A stretch of 48,610 nt of DNA from an uncultured Olsenella sp. (GTDB taxonomy: Bacteria; Actinomycetota; Coriobacteriia; Coriobacteriales; Atopobiaceae). Both the position numbers and the translations under genes were made by a program. Under the pieces are notes generated by a model. The model did not search any database. It had not been told where the DNA came from and saw nothing but the letters and a program-made list of their open reading frames with translations. The stretch spans positions 1 through 48,610 of the forward strand of contig OMVJ01000019.1 in assembly GCA_900314495.1 (NCBI GenBank). Reading direction: 5' to 3'. Shown piece after piece: positions 1 to 7,436 of this stretch (position 1 is the first letter of the stretch; the number at the start of each line of letters is the position of its first letter).

Positions 1-1
1 G

Positions 2-415
2 CTGCCGCGCGCTGCCCTCATGAGCGAGGACATCGCCAAGCACGCCGACTTCTTCTCCTTCGGCACCAACGACCTCACCCAGACCTGCCTCGGCTTCTCC
101 CGCGACGACGTTGAGTCCGCCTTCATGCCGCTCTACATCGACAAGAAGATCGTCAAGCTCAACCCGTTCGCCACGCTCGACCCGGGCGTTGCCAAGCTGG
201 TGGAGATGGGCGTTCAGGGCGGCCACAAGGGCAACCCCGACATCATGTGCGGTGTCTGCGGCGAGACCGGTGGCGACCCCGACTCCATCCAGGTGTACTA
301 CAAGCTCGGTCTGGACTACGTGTCCTGCTCGCCGTACCGCGTGCCCATCGCCCGCCTTGCGGCTGCTCAGGCCAAGATCTCCCAGAACGGCGGCGCTCAG
401 AAGCTCGCAAAGTAG
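2..415 (+). CDS. ppdK: Pyruvate, phosphate dikinase, C-terminal part (5' end outside window)
   Basis: The reading frame is open from base 2, so the gene starts before the window. About 137 residues remain. They include FFSFGTNDLTQ, which matches the PEP/pyruvate-binding TIM-barrel end of PEP-utilising enzymes, and the CGVCGETGGDPDSI stretch that carries the catalytic cysteine loop of PPDK and enzyme I. PPDK interconverts pyruvate, ATP and phosphate with PEP, AMP and pyrophosphate in the cytosol. The Met at base 20 is internal to the domain and is not a start. A strong hairpin follows the stop codon, so this is probably the last gene of its transcript. PPDK is preferred over PEP synthase because of the FSRDDVESAFMPLYID segment. 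Confidence 0.9.
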   Translation: MPRAALMSEDIAKHADFFSFGTNDLTQTCLGFSRDDVESAFMPLYIDKKIVKLNPFATLDPGVAKLVEMGVQGGHKGNPDIMCGVCGETGGDPDSIQVYYKLGLDYVSCSPYRVPIARLAAAQAKISQNGGAQKLAK

Positions 416-446
416 TCTCTGAACTGCTTGCACGCTGAAGTGCTTT

Positions 447-482
447 GAGGAGGGGAAGGAGTTCGTCTCCTTCCCCTCCTTC
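447..482 (+). terminator. Hairpin terminator after ppdK
   Basis: A stem of about 14 bp pairs GAGGAGGGGAAGGAG (447-461) with CTCCTTCCCCTCCTT (467-481) around the 5-nt loop TTCGT. The U-tract is poor. It lies between ppdK and the next gene. Confidence 0.75.
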
Positions 483-516
483 TGTCTGTGACGGCCCTTC
501 CTTTGGAGGTGCTAGG

Positions 517-1485
517 GTGTCTGTACAACTTTCACGTAAGGCCGTGAGCAGGCGCGGCTTCATGGGGCTGGCAACGACCGTTGGCGTTGCTGCGGGCCTG
601 TGCGCCTGCTCTTCCGGCGGCGGTTCTGAACAGGCGGATGCTGGCTCCGCGCCTGGATCCTCCGCTGCTCCCGCCGAACTGACGCGCAAGCCGCTTGACG
701 AGTACAGCTGGCAGGAGCTGGCAGAGATTTCCCGCAAGATCGAGGCGGCAGGCGGGGGAGACGCCTCCGCGCAGGTTGCCAGGGACTTTGGCATCCTTGC
801 GGACGACGGTAGCCTGGCGCAGCAGACCAAGCGACTGGACATGACCAATGGCCTCTCCATCAACACTCGTGTGGCGGGCGTCATGCACGACCAGAAGGCG
901 GACGGCTCGGGCCCGTGCGGCCTCACCCTCATGACCGTGGGTGGTGTTGATTTGCTGCCCATGAACGAGGCAGCTACCAGCGAGGGCGGATGGGAGGCCT
1001 CCACCCTTCGTGCCTGGCTCGCTCAGGATGGCAAGGCGCTTCTGCCGGATGACCTTGCGGGGTTGGTGGTGCCGGTGCAGAAGATGACGAACAACACGGG
1101 CGAGACCCGCACGACGGATTCCGTCACCGCTACAACGGACGAGCTGTGGTGCTTCTCGGCACGCGAGGTGTGCGGCGAGCTTGACTGGTACGCCAAGGAG
1201 TACAACGGCACCTTCGCGAGCGACATGGACAGGATCCTGAACGCTGAGGGCGACCAGTACCAGTGGTTCGCGGAGGCCGGAGTGACCCCGCACGGGGGAG
1301 AGGCCGCCCTGAGCCTGGAGGAGTCCACGGGGAGGACCGCCTGGTGGTACAGGTCCCCCTTCCCCTTCGATTGGACGCAGACCAACATGGACGACTACTT
1401 CTACCAGGTCAAGGACACGGGCTACCCGGAGTCCCTGGCCGCGCCGGAAAGCAAGGCCGCCGTCGTCTTTGGCTTCTGCGTGTAG
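517..1485 (+). CDS. Tat-type lipoprotein with a DUF6273-like domain
   Basis: I start at GTG 517 because GGAGG (505-509) lies 7 nt upstream. An upstream ATG at 445 would run through the ppdK terminator. The 322-aa product opens with a twin-arginine motif (SRRGFMG), a hydrophobic stretch and a Cys at a lipobox-like GLCAC, followed by a Ser/Gly linker, so it is probably an exported lipoprotein. The body (WEASTLRAWL, LLPDDLAGLVVPVQKMTNNTG, DELWCFSAREVCG) resembles DUF6273, a family of unknown function common in Gram-positive surface proteins. The next gene begins 11 nt after the stop and may be co-transcribed. No catalytic motif is recognisable. Confidence 0.75.
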   Translation: MSVQLSRKAVSRRGFMGLATTVGVAAGLCACSSGGGSEQADAGSAPGSSAAPAELTRKPLDEYSWQELAEISRKIEAAGGGDASAQVARDFGILADDGSLAQQTKRLDMTNGLSINTRVAGVMHDQKADGSGPCGLTLMTVGGVDLLPMNEAATSEGGWEASTLRAWLAQDGKALLPDDLAGLVVPVQKMTNNTGETRTTDSVTATTDELWCFSAREVCGELDWYAKEYNGTFASDMDRILNAEGDQYQWFAEAGVTPHGGEAALSLEESTGRTAWWYRSPFPFDWTQTNMDDYFYQVKDTGYPESLAAPESKAAVVFGFCV

Positions 1486-1496
1486 GGGAGTAGACG

Positions 1497-2579
1497 GTGA
1501 AACCAGACCTGAGTACGCTGCAGGAATACGTGGATTCGAACCTTGAGCTGCGGCAGGCAATTGGGGCCGACGCGGACGAGCCCGTGCGCCTGCGGCCTCT
1601 TGCGCAGGGCGAGTACAACCTGAACTTCGCCTTCGAGGCAGGACGCGGTCCACGGCGGCACGGCTTCGTGTTGCGTGTGAACCTGGGCTCTCAGATGCAC
1701 CTGAAGCACCAGATTGCCTACGAGATGGGCGCCCTCAGGCTGCTGGAGCCAAGCGGCCGCACCCCCAAGGCTTGGTACGTGGACGACTCGCGGGAGCAAG
1801 TGCCCTGGGGCGTTGGCGTGGAGGACCTGCTGGGTGGCCGCCCCCTTCGCTACCAGACGGACATGCCCGTGGCCGCGGCGATTCTGGCAGACATCCATGC
1901 CCTGCCCGCCCCGCCGGGGATTCCGGAGGATGCTGCCAGCGAGGTGGCAGGGGCGCAGACGGGCCTCGTTGCGCCGGCACGGCCCCTTGCCGCCATCGTG
2001 GACGAGTGCGACCACATGTATGCGGTGTACAAGTCTTGGGCGCAGGCGGACGCGAACGTCGTGCGCAGGATCGACAGGCTGCAGCATGCGGCGCACAAGA
2101 TTGTGGAGGGCGACGGCCCCGCTACGTCCCGCCACATCGTGAACACGGAGCTCAACTCCAACAACTTCCTGGTTGTGGACGTCGACGGGGTTCCCAGCGT
2201 GACGGAGAGCCATCTCATCGATTGGGAGAAGCCCGTCATCGGCGAGGTCGAGCAGGACCTGGGCCACTTCCTCGTGCCCACGACCACGCACTGGAAGACG
2301 GAGACCATCCTCTCCGCGGCGGACGTGGACCGGTTTGTGGACCTGTACGTGCAGGCCGTGAACGGGCGCTTTCCCTGCGACGGCATTCGCGAGCGTCTGG
2401 ACGACTACCTCACCATCACGTGCCTGAGGGGCGTGACCTGGTGCGCAATGGCCTACACGGAGTACGCCGGTGCGGACGAGCGGGCCCTACGTAACGCGGA
2501 CACGTTCCAGAGGATCCAGGAGTTCCTCTCTCCCGAGTTTCTGGACATGATTGCGCGCGAGTACTACCACCTGGGCTAG
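1497..2579 (+). CDS. APH/choline-kinase-like phosphotransferase
   Basis: This 360-aa protein has the layout of the aminoglycoside phosphotransferase/choline kinase fold. A nucleotide-binding N-lobe contains GEYNLNFAFE and VLRVN. A catalytic-loop equivalent, NTELNSNNFLV, stands in place of HGDxxxxN. A metal-binding Asp follows in LIDWEKP, then QDLGHFLVP. The usual catalytic Asp position is occupied by Glu or Asn, so substrate and activity are uncertain. Such kinases act on small hydroxyl compounds using ATP or GTP. The start is GTG 1497, preceded by AGGGGAG, 11 nt after the lipoprotein gene. A good terminator follows at 2672, so the two genes form a short operon. Confidence 0.7.
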   Translation: MKPDLSTLQEYVDSNLELRQAIGADADEPVRLRPLAQGEYNLNFAFEAGRGPRRHGFVLRVNLGSQMHLKHQIAYEMGALRLLEPSGRTPKAWYVDDSREQVPWGVGVEDLLGGRPLRYQTDMPVAAAILADIHALPAPPGIPEDAASEVAGAQTGLVAPARPLAAIVDECDHMYAVYKSWAQADANVVRRIDRLQHAAHKIVEGDGPATSRHIVNTELNSNNFLVVDVDGVPSVTESHLIDWEKPVIGEVEQDLGHFLVPTTTHWKTETILSAADVDRFVDLYVQAVNGRFPCDGIRERLDDYLTITCLRGVTWCAMAYTEYAGADERALRNADTFQRIQEFLSPEFLDMIAREYYHLG

Positions 2580-2671
2580 CGGGGCATGGAGTAGGTGCCG
2601 GAACCGCATCAATACTCAAAGTGGTTACCATATTCTGGCACCTAACATGAACACGTCCGGTCACTGGGACA

Positions 2672-2701
2672 GGGGGCATGAAGCGCATGCCCCCATTTTT
2701 G
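2672..2701 (+). terminator. Rho-independent terminator
   Basis: Nine-bp perfect stem GGGGGCATG/CATGCCCCC with loop AAGCG, followed by ATTTTTG. The T-run lies on the plus-strand side, so it terminates the phosphotransferase transcript. Confidence 0.85.
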
Positions 2702-2730
2702 TGCCGCGTCGAGCCAACAAGGCACCCGAA

Positions 2731-4065
2731 TCAGTTGAGCTGGGCAAGCGCGAGGTCAATCAGCTTATCAGTCCAATCCGCCATGAACAGTGGAATGCAC
2801 AGGACGTCACCGTCTAGGCGGAGGTTGCGCAGCGAGAAGCGCACAGATATCGGCACCTTTTCCTGGAACTTCCTCCTGTAAGCCTTCATGCTCGTGCTTT
2901 TCACCGACGTACCGGATTTCACCTCGATGGGAATCACCTTGGTGCCGTGCTGCACCAGAAAATCCACCTCATGCCGAGGGTTGTCCTCTGCCCAGTAACG
3001 CGGCTGCCCTTCGTAGACACACTCAAGTGCTTGGAGGATGTAGTTCTCTGCCAACGAGCCTTTGAATTCCGTAAAGAGCTCGTTGCCCCTCACGACCACC
3101 GATGAGGGCAAATTCGCTTGTCGCCTGAGCAGTCCCACGTCGGGTAGGTAGAGTTTGAAGGCGTCGACTTCGTCATAGGCCGCGACGGGAATGCCGGGGC
3201 CTGTGCTTCGGTAGATTTTCTCCGCCAGGCCTGCGTCTACTATCCACTGGATGGCATCCTCGTATTCGCGCGCCCGCGCGCCTGGCTTTACCGTCTTGTA
3301 CAGGAATTTCTTGTTCTCTCGCGCCAGCTGCGAAGGAAGAGACTGCCAAACCAACCGAATCTTCGGAACAATCTGCGCGGGTGCGTGCTTTGCGAAGTCG
3401 CGCTCATAGGCGAGCAGTATCTCGCGTAACGCATCGTCCGTCCTAGAGATGTCGCCAGTCACAAGCCATCGGTTCAGAGGCTCTGGCATGCCACCAGTAG
3501 CTAGGTACTCCCGGAAGAGCTCCAGGATTCGGTTGAAGAATACGTCTGGTATAGGAATGAGTGCGTCAATCCCCGTGAGGTAGTCCAAGAAGTCCTGCTC
3601 TCCAGCTGCGGCGAGGAACTCAGAGAACGTCATCGGTCTAACGGCAAGAGTGTCCACCTTACCTACTGGGTAGGAGGTCCCACTCATGGACACCCCCAGG
3701 AGTGACCCTGCCGCGGCAACGTGGTATTCGGGTGCTTCTTCGCAGAAGTACTTCAGGGACTCCAGAGCAGGACCACACCTCTGTATCTCGTCAATGACGA
3801 GCAACGTAGTGGCGGGATTGATGGGCTGTCTTGTCAGGAGCGAGAGCTGCCGCACAAGGCGGTAGGGGTCCTTCGTGTTTTCAAACAGCTGTCGCGCATC
3901 GGGATCTCGATCGAGTGGGAAATAGGCAAGGTTGTCATATGCGCGACGTCCGAACTCCTTGAGGGCCCACGTCTTGCCAACCTGGCGGATACCATCGAGA
4001 AGCAGGGGCTTGCGAGTGGGAGAATTCCTCCACTCTTCCATGGAAGTCAGAACGCGCCGCTCCAA
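2731..4065 (-). CDS. AAA_14/DUF4143-type ATP-binding protein
   Basis: The 444-aa protein has an N-terminal P-loop ATPase with Walker A GIRQVGKT and Walker B TLLVIDEIQ. It ends in a DUF4143 domain with restriction-endonuclease-like residues (HEVDFLVQ and IPIEVKSG, an xD and ExK pattern). The family is widespread, often variable between strains, and its role is not settled. The start is TTG at 4065, supported by AGGAGG 5 nt upstream; no better ATG is in frame. Its 5' flank is strikingly AT-rich for this genome and it has no co-oriented neighbour close by, which suggests acquisition by transfer. Confidence 0.85.
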   Translation of the reverse strand: MERRVLTSMEEWRNSPTRKPLLLDGIRQVGKTWALKEFGRRAYDNLAYFPLDRDPDARQLFENTKDPYRLVRQLSLLTRQPINPATTLLVIDEIQRCGPALESLKYFCEEAPEYHVAAAGSLLGVSMSGTSYPVGKVDTLAVRPMTFSEFLAAAGEQDFLDYLTGIDALIPIPDVFFNRILELFREYLATGGMPEPLNRWLVTGDISRTDDALREILLAYERDFAKHAPAQIVPKIRLVWQSLPSQLARENKKFLYKTVKPGARAREYEDAIQWIVDAGLAEKIYRSTGPGIPVAAYDEVDAFKLYLPDVGLLRRQANLPSSVVVRGNELFTEFKGSLAENYILQALECVYEGQPRYWAEDNPRHEVDFLVQHGTKVIPIEVKSGTSVKSTSMKAYRRKFQEKVPISVRFSLRNLRLDGDVLCIPLFMADWTDKLIDLALAQLN

Positions 4066-4238
4066 AGGTGCCTCCTAAGGCAGGAATCACATTATTATTA
4101 AGAATAAAGTGAAGATTATCACATAATCATTAAGAAGTACGTGCCTACCGTCACAGATTTGTCTGTTGGTGAATCACGGTTGCCTAAGAACATATGCCGT
4201 CTCATAGGCGTAGGGTCTTGAGCTTAGTCAAGCATTAG
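4066..4238. other. AT-rich intergenic region
   Basis: No gene is seen. The first 70 nt are very AT-rich and contain a perfect dyad GATTAT-CAC-ATAATC at 4114-4128, plus TAATAAT boxes on the minus strand that could serve as the promoter and operator of the ATPase gene at 4065. Confidence 0.4.
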
Positions 4239-4379
4239 ACTATCGAAGCGCTTATAGGCCCCAAGAAGGGCTACCAGCTGCCCGCCTTGGTCCTGCTCGG
4301 CCATCCTGCGCCAAGTGCCGAGGTGCCACGTCAGGTGGAGGTGACGGTGGAGAAGAAGGTTCACTGGAACGAGTGGTAG
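4239..4379 (+). pseudogene. Remnant of a nitroreductase-family gene (C-terminus only)
   Basis: Reading 4239-4379 gives 46 codons ending in TAG. They spell IEALIGPKKGYQLPALVLL then GHP, and a tail VEVTVEKKVHWNEW. The LGHP/LGYP strand followed by a charged tail and HWNEW is the usual C-terminal end of FMN nitroreductases. There is an in-frame stop just upstream (4236-4238), no start, no ribosome site and no N-terminal part, so this is a decayed or truncated copy left between the ATPase and the transferase operon. Recognition is by motif memory only. Confidence 0.55.
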
Positions 4380-4412
4380 GCAAGGCTGCTAGGCTGTGGC
4401 CCTGCTAGCACT

Positions 4413-5126
4413 TCAGTGACTCCCTACGCGGTCCAACCAGGCGCGCACGTGCGGACCGATGGCGTTCGGGTTCGTGCGCGCCTGCTCCAAGAGCCAGGCA
4501 AGGTCGTAGGGGTCGTCGAGGTCGCGCGTCTGGGGGCCAATGCCCACGGTTCTGCCAGTAGCCTGCAAGCTCGCCATTGCCTCGTCGAAGACGCTGCCGC
4601 TACCGTAGCGCTTGCCGGCGAAGAGTTGTGCGCAAGGCTCGCGTAGGCCCGCCATCCAGTAGCCTTGGTCTGCGCTGGGGCAGAGGAGGGCGTCCTTGCC
4701 CTCAAAGGCCGCGAGACACGACTGCAGCGTAGCCACGTCAACCAAGGGCAGGTCAGACCCCATGAGAAGGGCCGCGCTCGCGCCAGATGCCAGCTCCGCG
4801 TCTATGGCGTTGGCCATGCGGGCACCCAGGCCCGCGCCGTGCTGGCGGTGTACGCGGGCTTCCTCCGGCAGACCCTCGAGCAGGCGAGTGCGCGCTTCCC
4901 GCCCGCTGCCATCGGAGTCCTCATCGGAGAGCCAGACGCTGAGGTAGCCATCGTGCGACTGGGTCACGCGATGGAGCCGATTCGCCTCGTCCAGAATCAT
5001 GGCAAGCTGGAGACTGGCGCGATCCTCGGCCGAAAGCGCGGGCGCAAGGCGAGACTTGCAGCGGCCTGGCACGGGAATGCGCGTGAACAGGATGAAGGCC
5101 GTGGCCATGCCTGCGTGGTCTGCCAT
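4413..5126 (-). CDS. TIGR04282-family (CofC-like) transferase
   Basis: This 237-aa protein begins ATAFILFTRIPVPGRCKSRL, the P-loop-like nucleotide-sugar motif of DUF2064/TIGR04282, and has MGSDLPLVD, the metal-binding Asp loop. It also carries YWMAGLRE and the conserved ending RDLDDPYDLAWLL. Members are GT-A/CofC-like nucleotidyl- or glycosyltransferases named for association with arsenosugar or rSAM/selenodomain loci; the substrate here is unknown. The start at 5126 has AGGAG about 7 nt upstream. It lies 8 nt after the stop of a TIGR04283 transferase, the usual partner, and is the last gene of a five-gene minus-strand operon. Confidence 0.85.
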   Translation of the reverse strand: MADHAGMATAFILFTRIPVPGRCKSRLAPALSAEDRASLQLAMILDEANRLHRVTQSHDGYLSVWLSDEDSDGSGREARTRLLEGLPEEARVHRQHGAGLGARMANAIDAELASGASAALLMGSDLPLVDVATLQSCLAAFEGKDALLCPSADQGYWMAGLREPCAQLFAGKRYGSGSVFDEAMASLQATGRTVGIGPQTRDLDDPYDLAWLLEQARTNPNAIGPHVRAWLDRVGSH

Positions 5127-5134
5127 GATTTCTC

Positions 5135-5902
5135 CTACCTGACGTCCTTGTAGAGCCGCATGAGCTCCTCTGGGCTCGTGCCTTGTCGGTACAGCTTGCG
5201 CAGGCGGCGCATGAGAAGTGCCGTGTGGATGAGGCCGCCCTCGTGGAAGCGGCGGTCGCTAGTGAGGATGGTGTCCGGCAGCTGACACGGGCGCAGTTGC
5301 CTGCCATTCTCATCCTTTAGCGCGTGGAGCCGCAGGGAGAGGTCGTAGTCCTCCATGAGGGGAATGGGCGGCATGCCGCCGGCGCGGTCGTACAGGTACC
5401 GGGTCATGAACGGTGCCTGGTCTGCGAAGGGGATGCCGCGGCGGGCGCGCCGGTTGCTGTTTGCCTCGCCGATGCGCCAGAGAATTCCCGTGGTGGGCCA
5501 GCGCAGGGTCAGGCAACCCCATTCCGTGCCAGCATCCAGCGACTGCAGAATGTGCGCGAGCGTCTGCGGCGCAAACTCGCTGTCCACGTGCAACAGCATG
5601 AGGGCTCCACCATGACTGGCCTCTATACCTGCGACGCATTGGGCTCCGCGCCCCTTGGGGCACCGAAGAAGCCGCAAGCCTAGGTCGCTGGCCGTTGCCT
5701 TGGAGAGAATCTGCAGCGTGGCATCCGTGGAACCCCCGTCGCAGAAGATGACCTCGCACGAACCTGGCGCGCACGGCACTAGGGCCGCCTCAAGCACGGC
5801 GAGGAAACCCCCGATGACCTGTTCCTCGTTGTAGACGGGCACAACTATCGAGAGCTTCGGCCGCTCGTCTGGCTGCTGGTTCGCTGCCGCGCCGTCCGTC
5901 AT
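5135..5902 (-). CDS. TIGR04283-family GT2 glycosyltransferase
   Basis: Starting at ATG 5902 (ATGA overlap with the upstream stop) the product is 255 aa. An upstream extension in the same frame lacks a ribosome site and overlaps the previous gene. The GT-A fold is evident from KLSIVVPVYNEEQVI, VIFCDGGSTDATLQI, the metal site LLHVDSEF in place of the usual HADT, and PFADQAPFMTR with GGMPPIPLMEDYDLSLRL. These are hallmarks of TIGR04283 enzymes, which usually sit next to TIGR04282 proteins, as here. A cytosolic sugar transferase acting on a small acceptor is likely; donor and acceptor cannot be read from sequence. Confidence 0.88.
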   Translation of the reverse strand: MTDGAAANQQPDERPKLSIVVPVYNEEQVIGGFLAVLEAALVPCAPGSCEVIFCDGGSTDATLQILSKATASDLGLRLLRCPKGRGAQCVAGIEASHGGALMLLHVDSEFAPQTLAHILQSLDAGTEWGCLTLRWPTTGILWRIGEANSNRRARRGIPFADQAPFMTRYLYDRAGGMPPIPLMEDYDLSLRLHALKDENGRQLRPCQLPDTILTSDRRFHEGGLIHTALLMRRLRKLYRQGTSPEELMRLYKDVR

Positions 5903-6756
5903 GCCTTGGCACCCACCAGCGGCTCGAGGTTCTTGTCGAACTTCCTGCGGGCGCGATTGGCCAAGGCGTGCACGGCATCGGGCTCCTCGTGAACGCCCAG
6001 CGCCACCGAGGTCAGGTGGACGATTCGGTCCACCCCATACCCCATGCGGGCGAACTGGCCGGAGCAAGAGGCGCACGAGGTGTAGAGCGGCCTGTCGTCC
6101 GCCAGCTGGAAGATGCGGTCATCCAACTTCTTTATGGTCTCTGGCCCCTTGGAGGCAACGGACGGCTTCAGTCCGCAGCAGGGTGCCTGCAGCGGCTCAA
6201 GGGCGGAAATGTCCATGTAGGAGGCAATGTCCTGGTTCCAGTGGCTTCCGGGCAGCTTTGCCGGGCAGGGAATGAAGAGAGCGCCGACTGGCCACTCGTC
6301 GTCCGCCAAGGGGCCTTCACCTGCAGCGATATGCCCGCGTGGAGCAAAATCCCACTCCTTCAGCTGCTGGTAGACGCTCACACTCTGGATGCCCGCCTTG
6401 GCTAGTCGGGGCTCAAGGTAGTCCTGGCAGTCCGGGCACACGAAGATTACGCGCCGCACGCCTATGCGCGCAAGCCGCTGCTCCAGCTTCGCCTCGCACT
6501 TCTCAGCCAGGTTCGTCTCGCCCCAGTAGTAGGCGGAACGGGCGCAGCAGTCGTAGGCAACGCCCGCGCCGTGCTCGCGGCACACCTGTACCAGCGCGTC
6601 CGTGGTGCGCGGGAACTGGGAGGGAAAGCTGCAGCCAGGGAACAGCAGCGTCGGCGTCTGCCCCTTGGGGTAGGCCTTGAAGGGGTAGTGGCCCTTCTCC
6701 AGCACGCTCATGAACTTGGCGCCGCTGAAGGGGTAGGAGGGGACATCCTGTGTCAC
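5899..6756 (-). CDS. CCG-domain (HdrB/GlpC-like) iron-sulfur-type protein
   Basis: The 285-aa protein has two cysteine-rich CCG domains. The first reads C-X27-CC-X35-CPDC (PGCSFP, DCCARS, CPDC) and the second C-X28-CC-X33-CASC (PCPAKL, APCCGLKPS, SCASCSGQ). Paired CCG motifs bind unusual Fe-S clusters in heterodisulfide reductase B and related electron-transfer subunits. No separate ferredoxin domain is present, so a redox partner is expected elsewhere. GTG 6756 follows GGAGGAGGAATAGCA and lies 2 nt after the upstream stop. It is embedded between TVP38 membrane proteins and sugar transferases, which links a thiol/Fe-S redox step to that pathway. Confidence 0.85.
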   Translation of the reverse strand: MTQDVPSYPFSGAKFMSVLEKGHYPFKAYPKGQTPTLLFPGCSFPSQFPRTTDALVQVCREHGAGVAYDCCARSAYYWGETNLAEKCEAKLEQRLARIGVRRVIFVCPDCQDYLEPRLAKAGIQSVSVYQQLKEWDFAPRGHIAAGEGPLADDEWPVGALFIPCPAKLPGSHWNQDIASYMDISALEPLQAPCCGLKPSVASKGPETIKKLDDRIFQLADDRPLYTSCASCSGQFARMGYGVDRIVHLTSVALGVHEEPDAVHALANRARRKFDKNLEPLVGAKA

Positions 6757-6758
6757 TG

Positions 6759-7436
6759 CTATTCCTCCTCCGCCTGGATGTTTGCCTTGCGCTTGAGAAC
6801 GAACGATATACCAAGTACGACGGCAATCAGCGCCACGGCAACCAGGAGCAGCTGGGTGCGGTGCTCCGCGTCCACGATGCCTGCGGCCGCAATGGTGTAG
6901 GCAGCGGTGCCCGGCAGCAGGAAGAGGGCGGAGAAGAGCGTGTAGCGCCAGAACTTGATGTCCGTGATGCCGTAGGCAAAGTTCTGCAGGTTGAAGGGGA
7001 AGGCGGGGACCAGGCGGGTGATGGCCAGCACGTAGACGTCGCTCCTGTCCGCACCCTCGAACAGGATCTTGTTCAGTGCCTTGCTCTGCGCCAGCTTGGG
7101 CTTGAGGGCGTCCTTCAGGAAGTAGCGGCCAACCAGGAATGAGATGGCGCAGCCGATGATGACGGCAAACCAGCAGAGGATGGTGCCCCAGAGCGCCCCG
7201 AAGACGGTGCCCGCAACCAGGGCGAACACCACGCCGGGCACAGCCAGGGCAACGCAGGCCACAATGGACACCGCCACGTACAGGGCTGCCGTCTCAAAGG
7301 GGTGGGCTGCCACGCCCGCCTGCAGGTTGGAGATGAGGTTGCCGCTGGAGAGGGCCTCAGACCAGCCGAAGACGTGGTTGAGCACCAGCACGAGAACGAC
7401 GATGCCGATGAAGATCCAGAGCTTCTTACTCCTCAT
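6759..7436 (-). CDS. TVP38/TMEM64 (DedA-superfamily) membrane protein
   Basis: From ATG 7436 the protein is 225 aa, overlapping the upstream gene by 11 nt. It is hydrophobic throughout, starting with a membrane anchor (LWIFIGIVVLVLVLNHVFG). It carries the SNARE-associated (PF09335) core: PGVVFALVAGTVFGALWGT, GCAISFLVGRYF, and RLVPAFPFNLQNFAYGIT. Family members sit in the cytoplasmic membrane and are thought to be transporters or scramblases. The C-terminus RKANIQAEEE is cytosolic by charge. Like E. coli YdjX/YdjZ, it is one of a pair of TVP38 proteins in one operon. Confidence 0.9.
   Translation of the reverse strand: MRSKKLWIFIGIVVLVLVLNHVFGWSEALSSGNLISNLQAGVAAHPFETAALYVAVSIVACVALAVPGVVFALVAGTVFGALWGTILCWFAVIIGCAISFLVGRYFLKDALKPKLAQSKALNKILFEGADRSDVYVLAITRLVPAFPFNLQNFAYGITDIKFWRYTLFSALFLLPGTAAYTIAAAGIVDAEHRTQLLLVAVALIAVVLGISFVLKRKANIQAEEE

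Noticed and set aside
2592-2644. TAGGTGCC/GGCACCTA inverted repeat after the phosphotransferase gene
   Set aside because: Eight-bp arms separated by 37 nt with no clear role next to a normal terminator; could be chance.
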